Notes: generated from the sequence alone by a model not told the origin. 10,644 nt of DNA from an uncultured Caulobacterales bacterium (GCA_903903715.1 CAIUZX010000454.1:1-10644); one strand, 5' to 3'; positions 1-5,988 are shown, counted from the stretch's first letter. Numbers and translations are program-made.

Positions 1-1055
1 CCAAGCAGCTCGGCGAGATCCTGTTCGACGAGCTGAAACTGCCCGGCGGCAAGAAGACCGCCACGGGCGCCTGGGCGACCGACGTCAGCGTGCTGGAGGA
101 CCTCGCGGCGCAGGGCCACAGCCTGCCGCGCACCCTGGTGGACTGGCGGCAACTGTCAAAGCTCAAGGGCACCTATACCGACGCCCTCCTCGCCGCCATC
201 GCGCCGCAGAGCGGGCGGGTGCACACCTCGTTCGCGCTGGCCTCGACCTCGACCGGGCGCCTGTCCTCGTCGGACCCGAACCTGCAGAACATCCCTGTCC
301 GCACCGAGGAAGGCCGCAAGATCCGCAAGGCCTTTGTGGCTGAGCCCGGGCACGTGCTGATCAGCGCCGACTACAGCCAGATCGAGCTGAGACTGCTGGC
401 TCACATCGGCGACATCGACCAGCTCAAGTCTGCGTTCCAGAAAGGCCTCGACATCCACGCCATGACCGCGTCGGAAATGTTCGGCGTGCCCATCGAGGGC
501 ATGCCGTCCGAGGTGCGCCGCCGGGCCAAGGCGATCAATTTCGGCATCATCTACGGCATCTCGGCGTTCGGGCTCGCCAACCAGCTCTCCATCCCGCAGG
601 GCGAGGCGGGGGACTATATCCGCACCTATTTCGAGCGCTTCCCCGGCATCCGAGACTACATGGACAGGATCAAGACGGAGGTGAAGGCGAACGGCTTCGT
701 CACCACCCTATTCGGCCGCAAGATCCACATTCCGGAGATCCGCTCCCAGGCCGCCGCGCAGCGCTCGTTCGCTGAGCGGGCGGCGATCAACGCGCCGATC
801 CAGGGCTCCGCCGCCGACATCATCCGCCGGGCCATGGCCCGCATGCCCGCCGCCATCGCGGCGTCTGGCCTTCGCGCCCGCATGCTCTTGCAGGTGCATG
901 ACGAACTGGTGTTCGAGGCGAAGCGCGAGGAGGCGGACGCCGTCGCCGCCCTGGTCCGCTCCGTGATGGAGCGCGCCGCCGAGCCCGCCATTGCCCTGTC
1001 CACACCCCTCATCGTCGACGCCCGCGCCGCCGACAACTGGGACGAGGCGCACTAG
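1..1055 (+). CDS. polA: DNA polymerase I, C-terminal polymerase domain (5' end outside window)
   Basis: This is the carboxy-terminal half of DNA polymerase I, which fills gaps and replaces RNA primers during replication and repair. The frame is open from base 3 (KQLGEILFDELKL...), so the gene begins upstream; the 5' nuclease and 3'-5' exonuclease regions are not visible. The family A polymerase motifs are all present: TSTGRLSSSDPNLQNIP in the thumb/palm, motif A DYSQIELR at 369-392 with the metal-binding Asp, the O-helix motif B RRRAKAINFGIIYG at 516-557, and motif C QVHDELVFE starting at 891 with the second catalytic Asp. The protein ends normally (DNWDEAH, stop TAG). No break or odd residue is seen in the visible part. 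The next gene is convergent (lysR family), with about 130 bases between them and no convincing intrinsic terminator. Confidence 0.98.
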   Translation, partial: KQLGEILFDELKLPGGKKTATGAWATDVSVLEDLAAQGHSLPRTLVDWRQLSKLKGTYTDALLAAIAPQSGRVHTSFALASTSTGRLSSSDPNLQNIPVRTEEGRKIRKAFVAEPGHVLISADYSQIELRLLAHIGDIDQLKSAFQKGLDIHAMTASEMFGVPIEGMPSEVRRRAKAINFGIIYGISAFGLANQLSIPQGEAGDYIRTYFERFPGIRDYMDRIKTEVKANGFVTTLFGRKIHIPEIRSQAAAQRSFAERAAINAPIQGSAADIIRRAMARMPAAIAASGLRARMLLQVHDELVFEAKREEADAVAALVRSVMERAAEPAIALSTPLIVDARAADNWDEAH

Positions 1056-1184
1056 GAGGCCGCGGGCCGTTGCGTCATGGCTTGAGAGCGGACTCGACCA
1101 AGGACCGTTGAGGGTGGTGAGCCGACATAGGCTTAACGTCTGAAAGTGGACCTTCTCGACGGCCGCGAGGGGTGGGAGGAGGTA

Positions 1185-2102
1185 CTAGTCTGACCGAGAG
1201 GAACCTAAAATGCCGTCGCCGCGCAGGCTGAACACAAGCCAATCCACAAAGCGGCGAACCTTCTCCGTCGGCGCACGGGTTTCAGGATATGTCACGTAGA
1301 TCGGAAGCGCCGGAATAACCCGCCATCCGGCCAAAACACGCTCCAGCCGGCCGGTTGCGAGATCTTCGCTGATCAGCCAATTCGGCGCGACGCAGACGCC
1401 AAGTCCGATCCTTGTGGCGGCAAGGATCGCCTCTGAACTGTTTGTCCTTAGCCGACCTCGCAATGGCGTTGACACGATTTCACCTTCCCGCGCCATTTCG
1501 ATGCGATCCAATGTGATCGTGCCATCGAAGATGAGACTTTCATGAGCCTCAAGGTGCTGGGGCGTTTCGGGTCGATCGTGACGGTCCCAATAGTCCGGCG
1601 TCGCGACAACAAATCGATCCGCGTCGCCAAGGTGCCGGGATCTTTGGTTCGAGGCCGGAAGCGGACCGACACGAAGGCCAAGATCCAAACGCTCCTCAAT
1701 CAAGTCTCGCGGGCGATCATCAAGGACGAGATTTATGTCCAATTGCGGGTGACGCGAGAGAAACTCTCCGACCCGCGAAACAAGCATGGCGCGGCCCAGC
1801 GAAACCGGAGCGTAAATCCTCAGCTGGCCAACGAGCGTCTGGGCCCGGCTCCCGATGGATTGATCCGCGTCCTCAATCGACGAGAGGATCGACCTGCAAC
1901 GCTCGAGATAGTCCAGCCCTTCATCGGTCAGCACCAGTTTGCGAGTTGTTCGGTTGAACAGTCGTGCGCCGAGCCGATCCTCCAACTGCTGCACTGCCCG
2001 GCTGATGTGAGGTTGGGTGACCCCAAGATCACGCGCCGCCGACGAAAACCCGCCGCGCTCCGCAGCGCGCACGAAGGCGGATATGGCATCGATCAGGTCC
2101 AC
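1185..2102 (-). CDS. LysR-type transcriptional regulator
   Basis: This is a 305-residue LysR-family regulator, the usual length for the family. Residues about 4-62 form the winged helix-turn-helix (AISAFVRAAERGGFSSAARD, then LGVTQPHISRAVQQLEDRLG and LFNRTTRKLVLTDEG). From about residue 90 onward there is the periplasmic-binding-protein-like effector domain (GQLRIYAPVSLG..., FVVATPDYW, LGVCVAPNWL). The pattern resembles the CrgA/DsdC-like subgroup often found beside small redox or detoxification genes. The start is GTG at 2102, and no good ribosome binding site precedes it. A TTGACA -35 box with a weak -10 box would place the transcript start almost on this GTG, so the message may be leaderless. 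The gene is divergent from the VOC gene at 2228, the standard arrangement for a LysR regulator and its target, so it probably controls that gene and itself. The effector is unknown. Confidence 0.95.
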   Translation of the reverse strand: MDLIDAISAFVRAAERGGFSSAARDLGVTQPHISRAVQQLEDRLGARLFNRTTRKLVLTDEGLDYLERCRSILSSIEDADQSIGSRAQTLVGQLRIYAPVSLGRAMLVSRVGEFLSRHPQLDINLVLDDRPRDLIEERLDLGLRVGPLPASNQRSRHLGDADRFVVATPDYWDRHDRPETPQHLEAHESLIFDGTITLDRIEMAREGEIVSTPLRGRLRTNSSEAILAATRIGLGVCVAPNWLISEDLATGRLERVLAGWRVIPALPIYVTYPETRAPTEKVRRFVDWLVFSLRGDGILGSSRSD

Positions 2103-2107
2103 GATTA

Positions 2108-2136
2108 ATACTGATATGAGATATATCCTATGTCAA
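2108..2136 (-). promoter_or_regulatory. Candidate promoter of the LysR gene
   Basis: Read on the minus strand, TTGACA (2136-2131) is followed after exactly 17 bases by CAGTAT (2113-2108). The -35 box matches consensus; the -10 box is weak (3 of 6). A start about 7 bases downstream would fall at 2101-2102, on the GTG start codon itself. Confidence 0.45.
2113..2127. promoter_or_regulatory. Inverted repeat GATAT-N5-ATATC, candidate LysR operator
   Basis: GATAT (2113-2117) and ATATC (2123-2127) form a perfect interrupted palindrome of 15 bases, about the size of a LysR box. It lies almost exactly in the 17-base spacer of the candidate lysR promoter, which would suit autorepression. The 8-mer GATATGAG at 2113-2120 recurs at 2160-2167, closer to the VOC gene, and could be a second half site. 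The binding role is inferred. Confidence 0.5.
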
Positions 2137-2172
2137 ATGACCTGATTATCGTCGATCCAGATATGAGTGATT

Positions 2173-2204
2173 GTTCCTGCGTCAACGGGAACGGAAGGCG
2201 TTCC
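2173..2204. repeat. Three alternating GTTCC/GGAAC elements in the VOC leader, with a hairpin
   Basis: GTTCC (2173-2177), GGAAC (2188-2192) and GTTCC (2200-2204) alternate in orientation. The second and third form a tight hairpin: GGAACG (2188-2193), a 5-base loop, CGTTCC (2199-2204), ending 11 bases before the AGGAG ribosome binding site at 2216-2220. It could be an operator for a dimeric protein or an mRNA structure affecting translation of the VOC gene. Confidence 0.45.
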
Positions 2205-2227
2205 TGAGCACCATCAGGAGCCTCGAT

Positions 2228-2629
2228 ATGCAATTCGGATACACAGTTCTCTTCGTCCCAGACGTCGCAGCCGCAATCGCCTTTTACGACGCCGCCTTTG
2301 GATTGAAGGCCAAGATGGTCAATCAGGCTTTCGGGATGCTCGACACGGGATCAACGACTTTGGCCTTCGGCTGGGAGGACAATGAGCGCAAAGAGCTCGC
2401 CGACGCCGGAAGCCAGCTCGCGTTTCGTCCGAATATTGCCGGCGGCGAACCCGCAGGAATCCAGATCTCTCTGATCGCGCAGAACGTTCAAACCGCGTAT
2501 GACAAAGCGATCAGCGCCGGCGCAATCGGCGTTTATCCGCCTCGCCAGATGCCATGGGGACAGTGGGTCAGCCGAGTTCGCGATCTGAACGGCGTCCTCA
2601 TTTCGATTGTCACCGCGCCGCGGTTCTGA
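2228..2629 (+). CDS. VOC-superfamily (glyoxalase/bleomycin-resistance-like) protein
   Basis: This 133-residue protein has the vicinal-oxygen-chelate fold pattern. An N-terminal beta-alpha module (YTVLFVPDVAAAIAFYDAAF GL) is followed by a second module ending in the familiar PWGQWVSRVRDLNGVLISI segment, close to the family's PWGQ-x-x-x-x-R-D-P-x-G-N block. The usual metal ligands look absent: the early His/Gln position is Tyr, and the late Glu position (normally in a V-E-L/I strand) is Ser. A metal-independent binding role, like the antibiotic-sequestering members, is therefore as likely as catalysis. ATG 2228 was chosen because AGGAG sits 7 bases upstream; an upstream in-frame extension to 2171 has no such site and is not protein-like. 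The gene is divergent from the LysR regulator, which probably controls it. The ligand cannot be told from sequence. Local GC content is lower than in the P450 genes. Confidence 0.9.
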   Translation: MQFGYTVLFVPDVAAAIAFYDAAFGLKAKMVNQAFGMLDTGSTTLAFGWEDNERKELADAGSQLAFRPNIAGGEPAGIQISLIAQNVQTAYDKAISAGAIGVYPPRQMPWGQWVSRVRDLNGVLISIVTAPRF

Positions 2630-2877
2630 CGAACAGTTGAGTCACGCATTTGTCGGGAAGCAGGGCGGCGACGAAGGTGGCCGCCCGATACTGCATCAGC
2701 GGCGACAGCGTCGGTACATTGACCACTCTTGCTAGTCGGCGGCTTCAGAATCCTTCGCCCTTGGTAACGAAGCGACCCCGAAAGCAGACCCTCCCAACTT
2801 CCGATCCAGGTCGATTACCGCCCTGTGGTGGTCGCCGGACACTCACCTTTCGCGGCAGGCGAGGCGGCTGCATCCCC
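2630..2877. other. Intergenic spacer between VOC and hydrolase genes, with one GC-rich hairpin
   Basis: No gene is recognised in these 248 bases, which separate the convergent VOC and hydrolase genes. GGGCGGC (2663-2669) and GCCGCCC (2680-2686) form a 7-bp hairpin with a 10-base loop, 34 bases past the VOC stop codon. There is no T-run after it, so it is at best a weak terminator or an mRNA 3'-end stabiliser. No remnant of an OsmC domain could be read downstream of the hydrolase in any minus-strand frame. Confidence 0.5.
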
Positions 2878-3645
2878 CTACCCCATGAGGTAGCGTTCGG
2901 CCCAGGTGGAGATCATCCGCGCGGCGTACTGGGCGTCCCGTTCCGAGGTCAGGAGATGATCGGCGTGATCGAGGCTCAGGAACGACTTCGGATGCAGCGC
3001 CGCATCGAACAGCTCCCGGGCGTTTTCAATGCCGACGATGGCGTCGAGCGGCGCGTGGGTGATCAGGAGCGGGCGGCGTAGCTGGCGCGCCGCCTCAAGC
3101 ACGCGGCCCTCGTACGTGCTTTTGACGAATGTCGCGCCGATATTGAACGGGCGGCCGCCGATGCGCACCTCGCCCGACCCTGTCCTCAGGATCGCGTCGA
3201 GATCGCCCTGGATATTGTGCAGGACGTGCGCCGTGTTCGACGGCGCGCCAATGGTGGCGACGGCCTTGACGCGGGGCATTTGCGATGCGGCCGTAATCAC
3301 TGCGGCGCCGCCAAAACTGTGGCCGATCATGAGATCCGGGCCGCCGATGGTCGCTTCCAGATGCGCCGCCGCTGACATCAGATCTTCGACGTCTCCCGGA
3401 AACCCCCGCACCCCGAAGTCGCCCTCGCTGGCGCCCAACCCCGTGAAGTCGAACCGCATCGCCGCAATGCCCAGCCTCGCCAGCTCATTCGTGACGCGTG
3501 TCGCGGCGTGACTGGACTGGGAGCAGGTGAAGCAATGGGCGAACAACGCCACCGCCCGGACCGGACCGTCAGGCCGGATCAGCGCGCCGGAGAGGACATG
3601 CCCCGACGTCGATTTAAAGGACTGGCGTTCAATCGACTCTGGCAC
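2878..3645 (-). CDS. Alpha/beta hydrolase of the OsmC-fusion type, lacking the OsmC domain
   Basis: This is a 255-residue serine hydrolase of the alpha/beta fold. Visible elements are the oxyanion-side HCF motif (FAHCFTCSQ, residues about 35-43), RFDFTGLGASEGDF, the nucleophile elbow GHSFGG with Ser110, the acid Asp201 in HAPLDAIVGIEN, and the catalytic His230 in LDHADHLL. The FAHCFTCS, RFDFTGLG-x-SEGDF, IGAP-x-x-x-x-HVLH, HPKSF-x-SLD-x-ADHLL pattern is typical of the hydrolase half of long proteins whose C-terminal half is an OsmC peroxidase-like domain. Here the protein stops just after the hydrolase domain (WAERYLMG), so it is a stand-alone or truncated form. GTG 3645 was chosen because GAGGGG lies 8 bases upstream; the in-frame GTG at 3654 abuts that site and is less likely. 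The substrate is unknown, probably an ester or thioester. It has no operon partner: both flanking genes point the other way. Confidence 0.9.
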   Translation of the reverse strand: MPESIERQSFKSTSGHVLSGALIRPDGPVRAVALFAHCFTCSQSSHAATRVTNELARLGIAAMRFDFTGLGASEGDFGVRGFPGDVEDLMSAAAHLEATIGGPDLMIGHSFGGAAVITAASQMPRVKAVATIGAPSNTAHVLHNIQGDLDAILRTGSGEVRIGGRPFNIGATFVKSTYEGRVLEAARQLRRPLLITHAPLDAIVGIENARELFDAALHPKSFLSLDHADHLLTSERDAQYAARMISTWAERYLMG

Positions 3646-3925
3646 GCAAATCACCCCTCGGTTTCTGGCGACCCGCGCCGCAACGCCGATCCGGCGAAGA
3701 TCGGACTACCATTTTTTGACCTCCGGCGTCTCGCGACTAGGCGGCGCCGCCCAACTTATCCCCCCTCCACAGCCCTGGGTTATACTGGACCTGTCCCGTC
3801 GCTGGGGGAGGCGATGATCAGGCCAAGACCATTGGCGGCGGGAGCGGTTCAGGCTGCTCGGGCGCCCTTGATGGGTTTGAAAAGGTACGAAAGGACCCCA
3901 CCCCGACGAGAATGGACCGTAAAGA

Positions 3926-3997
3926 CGGGCGAAGCCTCCGGCCGAACCTCTGAACTACCCATACCTATAGAATTCAAAAGGCCGGACGTTTCGCCCG
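3926..3997. other. Long stem-loop, 18 positions with 17 paired
   Basis: The arm 3926-3943 (CGGGCGAAGC, C, TCCGGCC) faces 3980-3997. Reading inwards there are 16 Watson-Crick pairs, one G-T wobble (3934/3989) and one C-C mismatch (3936/3987). The loop is 36 bases and relatively AT-rich (3944-3979). No T-run follows directly, so it is not a classical terminator. Such a stem in a gene-free region suggests a structured RNA or a dispersed palindromic repeat. Confidence 0.65.
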
Positions 3998-4020
3998 CCT
4001 CCCCCACTTTTGCTCCTTCG

Positions 4021-4047
4021 CCGACGGGAGACCTCGCGCGTCGTCGG
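4021..4047. other. Hairpin CCGACG / CGTCGG
   Basis: CCGACG at 4021-4026 can pair with CGTCGG at 4042-4047 around a 15-base loop. It lies just after the long stem-loop and may be part of the same structured element. Confidence 0.4.
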
Positions 4048-4069
4048 GAAACTGCGCTCGCCGCAAAGG

Positions 4070-4083
4070 CCGCCGAAAGGCGG
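4070..4083. other. GAAA-tetraloop hairpin CCGCC-GAAA-GGCGG
   Basis: A 5-bp all-GC stem is closed by a GNRA-type GAAA loop on the plus strand, a common fold in structural RNAs. This supports reading the element on the plus strand, though chance in GC-rich DNA is possible. Confidence 0.45.
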
Positions 4084-4270
4084 GCTCCGCGAATGCCCGG
4101 TTAGGGTGGTGCGCGGATATTCGATGTGTTGTTCTTGCCTGCGATGTTGACCTGCCCCCTAAAACTTGCGTTGGCCCTACTGGTCGGGGGCGCATCAGGT
4201 TCGCCTAAAATGCATCTGAGGGTTCAGCGAGCCCAGCCCGGCGGTGCAAGGGATATAAAGGAAGCTGTTC

Positions 4271-5098
4271 ATGCCCGACGTCATCGTCATCATCGGCCCG
4301 GGCCAGATCGGTCAGGCCATCGCCCGGCGAGTGGGCTGGGGCAAACGGGTGCTGCTGGCCGACCTTCGACGGGAGCGCGCCCAGGCGGCGGCGGACGTCA
4401 TGGCGGGTGCGGGCTTTGACGTCTCCGTCGCCACGGTGGACGTGGCCTCCCGGGCCAGCGTCGAGGCGCTTGTCGCAACGGCGACCGGACTGGGCTCCGT
4501 CACGGGCCTGGTCCATGCCGCCGGGGTCTCTCCGAGCCAGGCGCCGCCGGCGACGATCCTGCGGATTGATCTCTATGGCGTGGCCCTCGTACTGGAAACC
4601 TTCGGCCACGTCATTGCTCGGGGAGGGACAGGGGTCGTGATCGCCTCGCAGTCCGGCCACCGGCTCCCGGCCCTGAGCGCTGAACAAAACCACGCGCTGG
4701 CTCTGACGCCCGTCGAGGATCTTCTCGGCCTGCCGTTCCTCCAGCCGGATCGGGTCACGGACCCGCTGCACGCCTACCAGTTGTCCAAGCGCGGCAACGC
4801 CCTGCGTGTGATGGCCGAGGCCGTCCGGTGGGGCCGTCGGGGCGCCCGGATCAACACCATCAGCCCCGGAATCATCATGACGCCCTTGGCGCGGGAGGAG
4901 CTGAGCGGTTCGCGCGGCGCAGGCTACCGCCGGATGATCGAGGTGTCCGCAGCGGGACGCGCTGGAACGCCCGATGAAGTCGCCCATGTGGCGGCGCTGC
5001 TGATGGGACCGGAAGGTGGCTTCATTACCGGAAGCGACTTCCTGATGGATGGCGGGGTCACGTCGGCCTACTGGTTCGGCGATCTCGCACCGAATTGA
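4271..5098 (+). CDS. Short-chain dehydrogenase/reductase (SDR) family oxidoreductase
   Basis: This 275-residue protein is a single-domain Rossmann-fold NAD(P)-dependent oxidoreductase, near the classical SDR length. The N-terminal cofactor loop is GPGQIGQAIARR (residues 9-20), a GxGxxG form rather than the classical TGxxxGIG. Asp31 after strand beta-2 favours NAD(H), although Arg33 and Arg34 leave NADP(H) possible. HAAG replaces the usual NNAG. The catalytic Tyr and Lys are Y169 and K173 (YQLSKRG), with the Ser at 126 or 128 (ASQSGH). The usual active-site Asn of the N-S-Y-K tetrad appears to be Asp100 (IDLYG). The C-terminal GRAGTPDEVAHVAALLMG and FITGSDFLMDGG segments are standard for the family. 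The ATG at 4271 is preceded by AAGGAAG at a good distance. It stands alone downstream of the structured spacer and converges on the PilZ genes. The substrate is unknown; a sugar, steroid or other alcohol are all possible. Confidence 0.93.
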   Translation: MPDVIVIIGPGQIGQAIARRVGWGKRVLLADLRRERAQAAADVMAGAGFDVSVATVDVASRASVEALVATATGLGSVTGLVHAAGVSPSQAPPATILRIDLYGVALVLETFGHVIARGGTGVVIASQSGHRLPALSAEQNHALALTPVEDLLGLPFLQPDRVTDPLHAYQLSKRGNALRVMAEAVRWGRRGARINTISPGIIMTPLAREELSGSRGAGYRRMIEVSAAGRAGTPDEVAHVAALLMGPEGGFITGSDFLMDGGVTSAYWFGDLAPN

Positions 5099-5200
5099 CG
5101 CTTCGCCTCAGGGGATGTTCTCCGAGAATGGACCGACCCAACGTCCGCAATCGGTCGATGGCTCGCGCCGGCTTCAGGACGTAGACCCGAATTCCCGCCA

Positions 5201-5509
5201 TCAGTTCAGCCGGGACGAACCTAAAAACCTCAGTCCCGCAGCGAAACCGGATCTCCAGACGACTTCGGCGGGGTAGTCGGCGTTGCGGTGGCGGATCGAC
5301 AGGATGAGCCGGCCATCCAGAGCGTGCGCCGACGGAAGAATGATGCGGGCGCCGCCGTCGTTGAGGTCGCGGACGCCGCAGGAAGCGCCGTCGGCTTCGG
5401 CTTTCCACATGACACGGCGCCTGGGCGCAGCGCGGCGGTCGCTTTCAGAACTCACAGCCGGAAGGGTCATGGCGGTCCAGTCCGGTTGGGGGGCGTAGGT
5501 CTCGTTCAT
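5201..5509 (-). CDS. PilZ-domain protein (second of a tandem pair)
   Basis: This 102-residue protein is essentially a single PilZ domain, the cyclic-di-GMP receptor module. The RxxxR motif is R26-A-A-P-R30 near the start of the domain. The second motif, normally D/N-x-S-x-x-G, reads D48-L-N-D-G-G53, with Asn in place of Ser, so binding may be weakened or altered. Strands follow (ARIILPS, RLILSIRHR, PAEVVWRSG, AAGLRFLG). It lies 21 bases downstream of the other PilZ gene, with GAAAGGG as ribosome binding site about 10 bases before ATG 5509, so the two are very likely co-transcribed. The protein stops soon after AGLRFLGSSRLN. In the -1 frame the strand stays open to 5058 after a T5 run, which raises a possible frameshift near the C terminus. 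The target pathway is unknown. Confidence 0.85.
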   Translation of the reverse strand: MNETYAPQPDWTAMTLPAVSSESDRRAAPRRRVMWKAEADGASCGVRDLNDGGARIILPSAHALDGRLILSIRHRNADYPAEVVWRSGFAAGLRFLGSSRLN

Positions 5510-5530
5510 GACGCGCAGCCCTTTCGCGGA

Positions 5531-5920
5531 CTAGTGCAGCGATCGGCCGCTGCGGGGAAGCTTTTCGAGCCACAGATCGCGCAGCCGCTCCATCTCATAG
5601 GTCGACGGGCCGCTGAAGGCGCGGGTGCTCACCAGCTTCACGCCGGCCTGATCGCCGGACACCCAGACGGGCTCGATGGCGTAGACGCAGGCGTCGCGCA
5701 CGACGATCAGGCTGCTCCAGCTCATCGGCAGGTCCGTGCCCGGGAGCTGTATGCGGGCGCCCGTCTCGCTGACGTTGCGCACGCTGCAGGATTGGCTGGC
5801 TTCACGACGGCTACCGCTGAGAACGCCGGTCAGAAGGACGCGCTGACGCTTCGACGAACGCCGCTCAACCGAAACCGGCATCGGGGCCGGGACAAAAGTT
5901 TGCGCACCAAAAGTTGTCAT
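5531..5920 (-). CDS. PilZ-domain protein (first of a tandem pair)
   Basis: This 129-residue protein is a likely cytosolic cyclic-di-GMP-binding PilZ protein. The RxxxR motif is R21-S-S-K-R25 and the second motif is canonical, N49-V-S-E-T-G54, followed by the beta-barrel strands ARIQLPG, LIVVRDACVYAIEPVWVSG and AGVKLVS. A C-terminal helix (YEMERLRDLWLEKL) extends beyond the barrel. The layout and motifs match the downstream PilZ gene, so the pair probably arose by tandem duplication. Only this copy keeps the full NxSxxG signature. ATG 5920 has GGAG 10 bases upstream and a plausible promoter at 5951-5979. No output domain is attached, so it probably acts by protein-protein contact or as an adaptor. 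The process controlled (motility, surface attachment or other) is not shown by the sequence. Confidence 0.9.
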   Translation of the reverse strand: MTTFGAQTFVPAPMPVSVERRSSKRQRVLLTGVLSGSRREASQSCSVRNVSETGARIQLPGTDLPMSWSSLIVVRDACVYAIEPVWVSGDQAGVKLVSTRAFSGPSTYEMERLRDLWLEKLPRSGRSLH

Positions 5921-5950
5921 TTTTGTTTTTCTCCACCATTCAGTGTAGAA

Positions 5951-5979
5951 AAACTAACTCGAAAGGAGAAAAAGGTCAA
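5951..5979 (-). promoter_or_regulatory. Candidate promoter of the PilZ gene pair
   Basis: On the minus strand TTGACC (5979-5974) is followed by a 17-base spacer and TAGTTT (5956-5951), giving a leader of about 25 bases before ATG 5920. The -35 box differs from consensus at one position; the -10 fits TAnnnT. The region is much richer in A and T than its surroundings. Confidence 0.55.
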
Positions 5980-5988
5980 GGCGTTCAC

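Larger units (their letters stand above)
3646..4270. other. 625-base non-coding region with several stem-loops, possible structured RNA or repeat element
   Basis: No convincing protein gene lies here. The stretch between about 3800 and 4100 is rich in self-complementary segments: a long stem-loop at 3926-3997, a 6-bp hairpin at 4021-4047, and a GAAA-tetraloop hairpin at 4070-4083. GCCCGCC at 3994-3999 region and GGCGGGC at 4079-4085 could also pair as an alternative fold. A TATACT -10-like box at 3781-3786 could start a plus-strand transcript, but no matching -35 box was found. Frames that stay open here use codons rare in the neighbours (ATA, CTA, GTA, AGA). I did not recognise tmRNA, RNase P, SRP or 6S RNA. 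The last 150 bases must contain the SDR promoter, which I could not define. Confidence 0.5.

Noticed and set aside
1056..1184. Search for a terminator between the convergent polA and lysR genes
   Set aside because: Only short GC-rich palindromes (such as GGCC-N3-GGCC) are present, none followed by a T-run.
1201..1210. GAACCTAAAA at 1201-1210 repeated at 5217-5226
   Set aside because: A single shared 10-mer with no flanking similarity, in the 3' parts of two unrelated minus-strand genes; most likely chance.
3686..3717. Hairpin CCGATC / GATCGG followed by a T6 run, like an intrinsic terminator on the plus strand
   Set aside because: The T-run begins 7 bases after the stem and no plus-strand gene precedes it, since the hydrolase is on the minus strand and starts at 3645. 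Judged coincidental.
3814..4104. A 96-codon plus-strand frame starting at ATG 3814 behind GGGGGAGG
   Set aside because: The spacing to the ribosome site is only 2 bases, the codons (ATA, CTA, GTA, AGA, AGG) are unlike the neighbours, the product is Pro/Arg/Ala rich without a domain, and the DNA is better explained by stem-loops. A short protein cannot be fully excluded.
3974..4195. A 73-codon minus-strand frame in the same spacer
   Set aside because: It has no ribosome binding site that I can see, is Arg/Pro rich, and overlaps the hairpin region.
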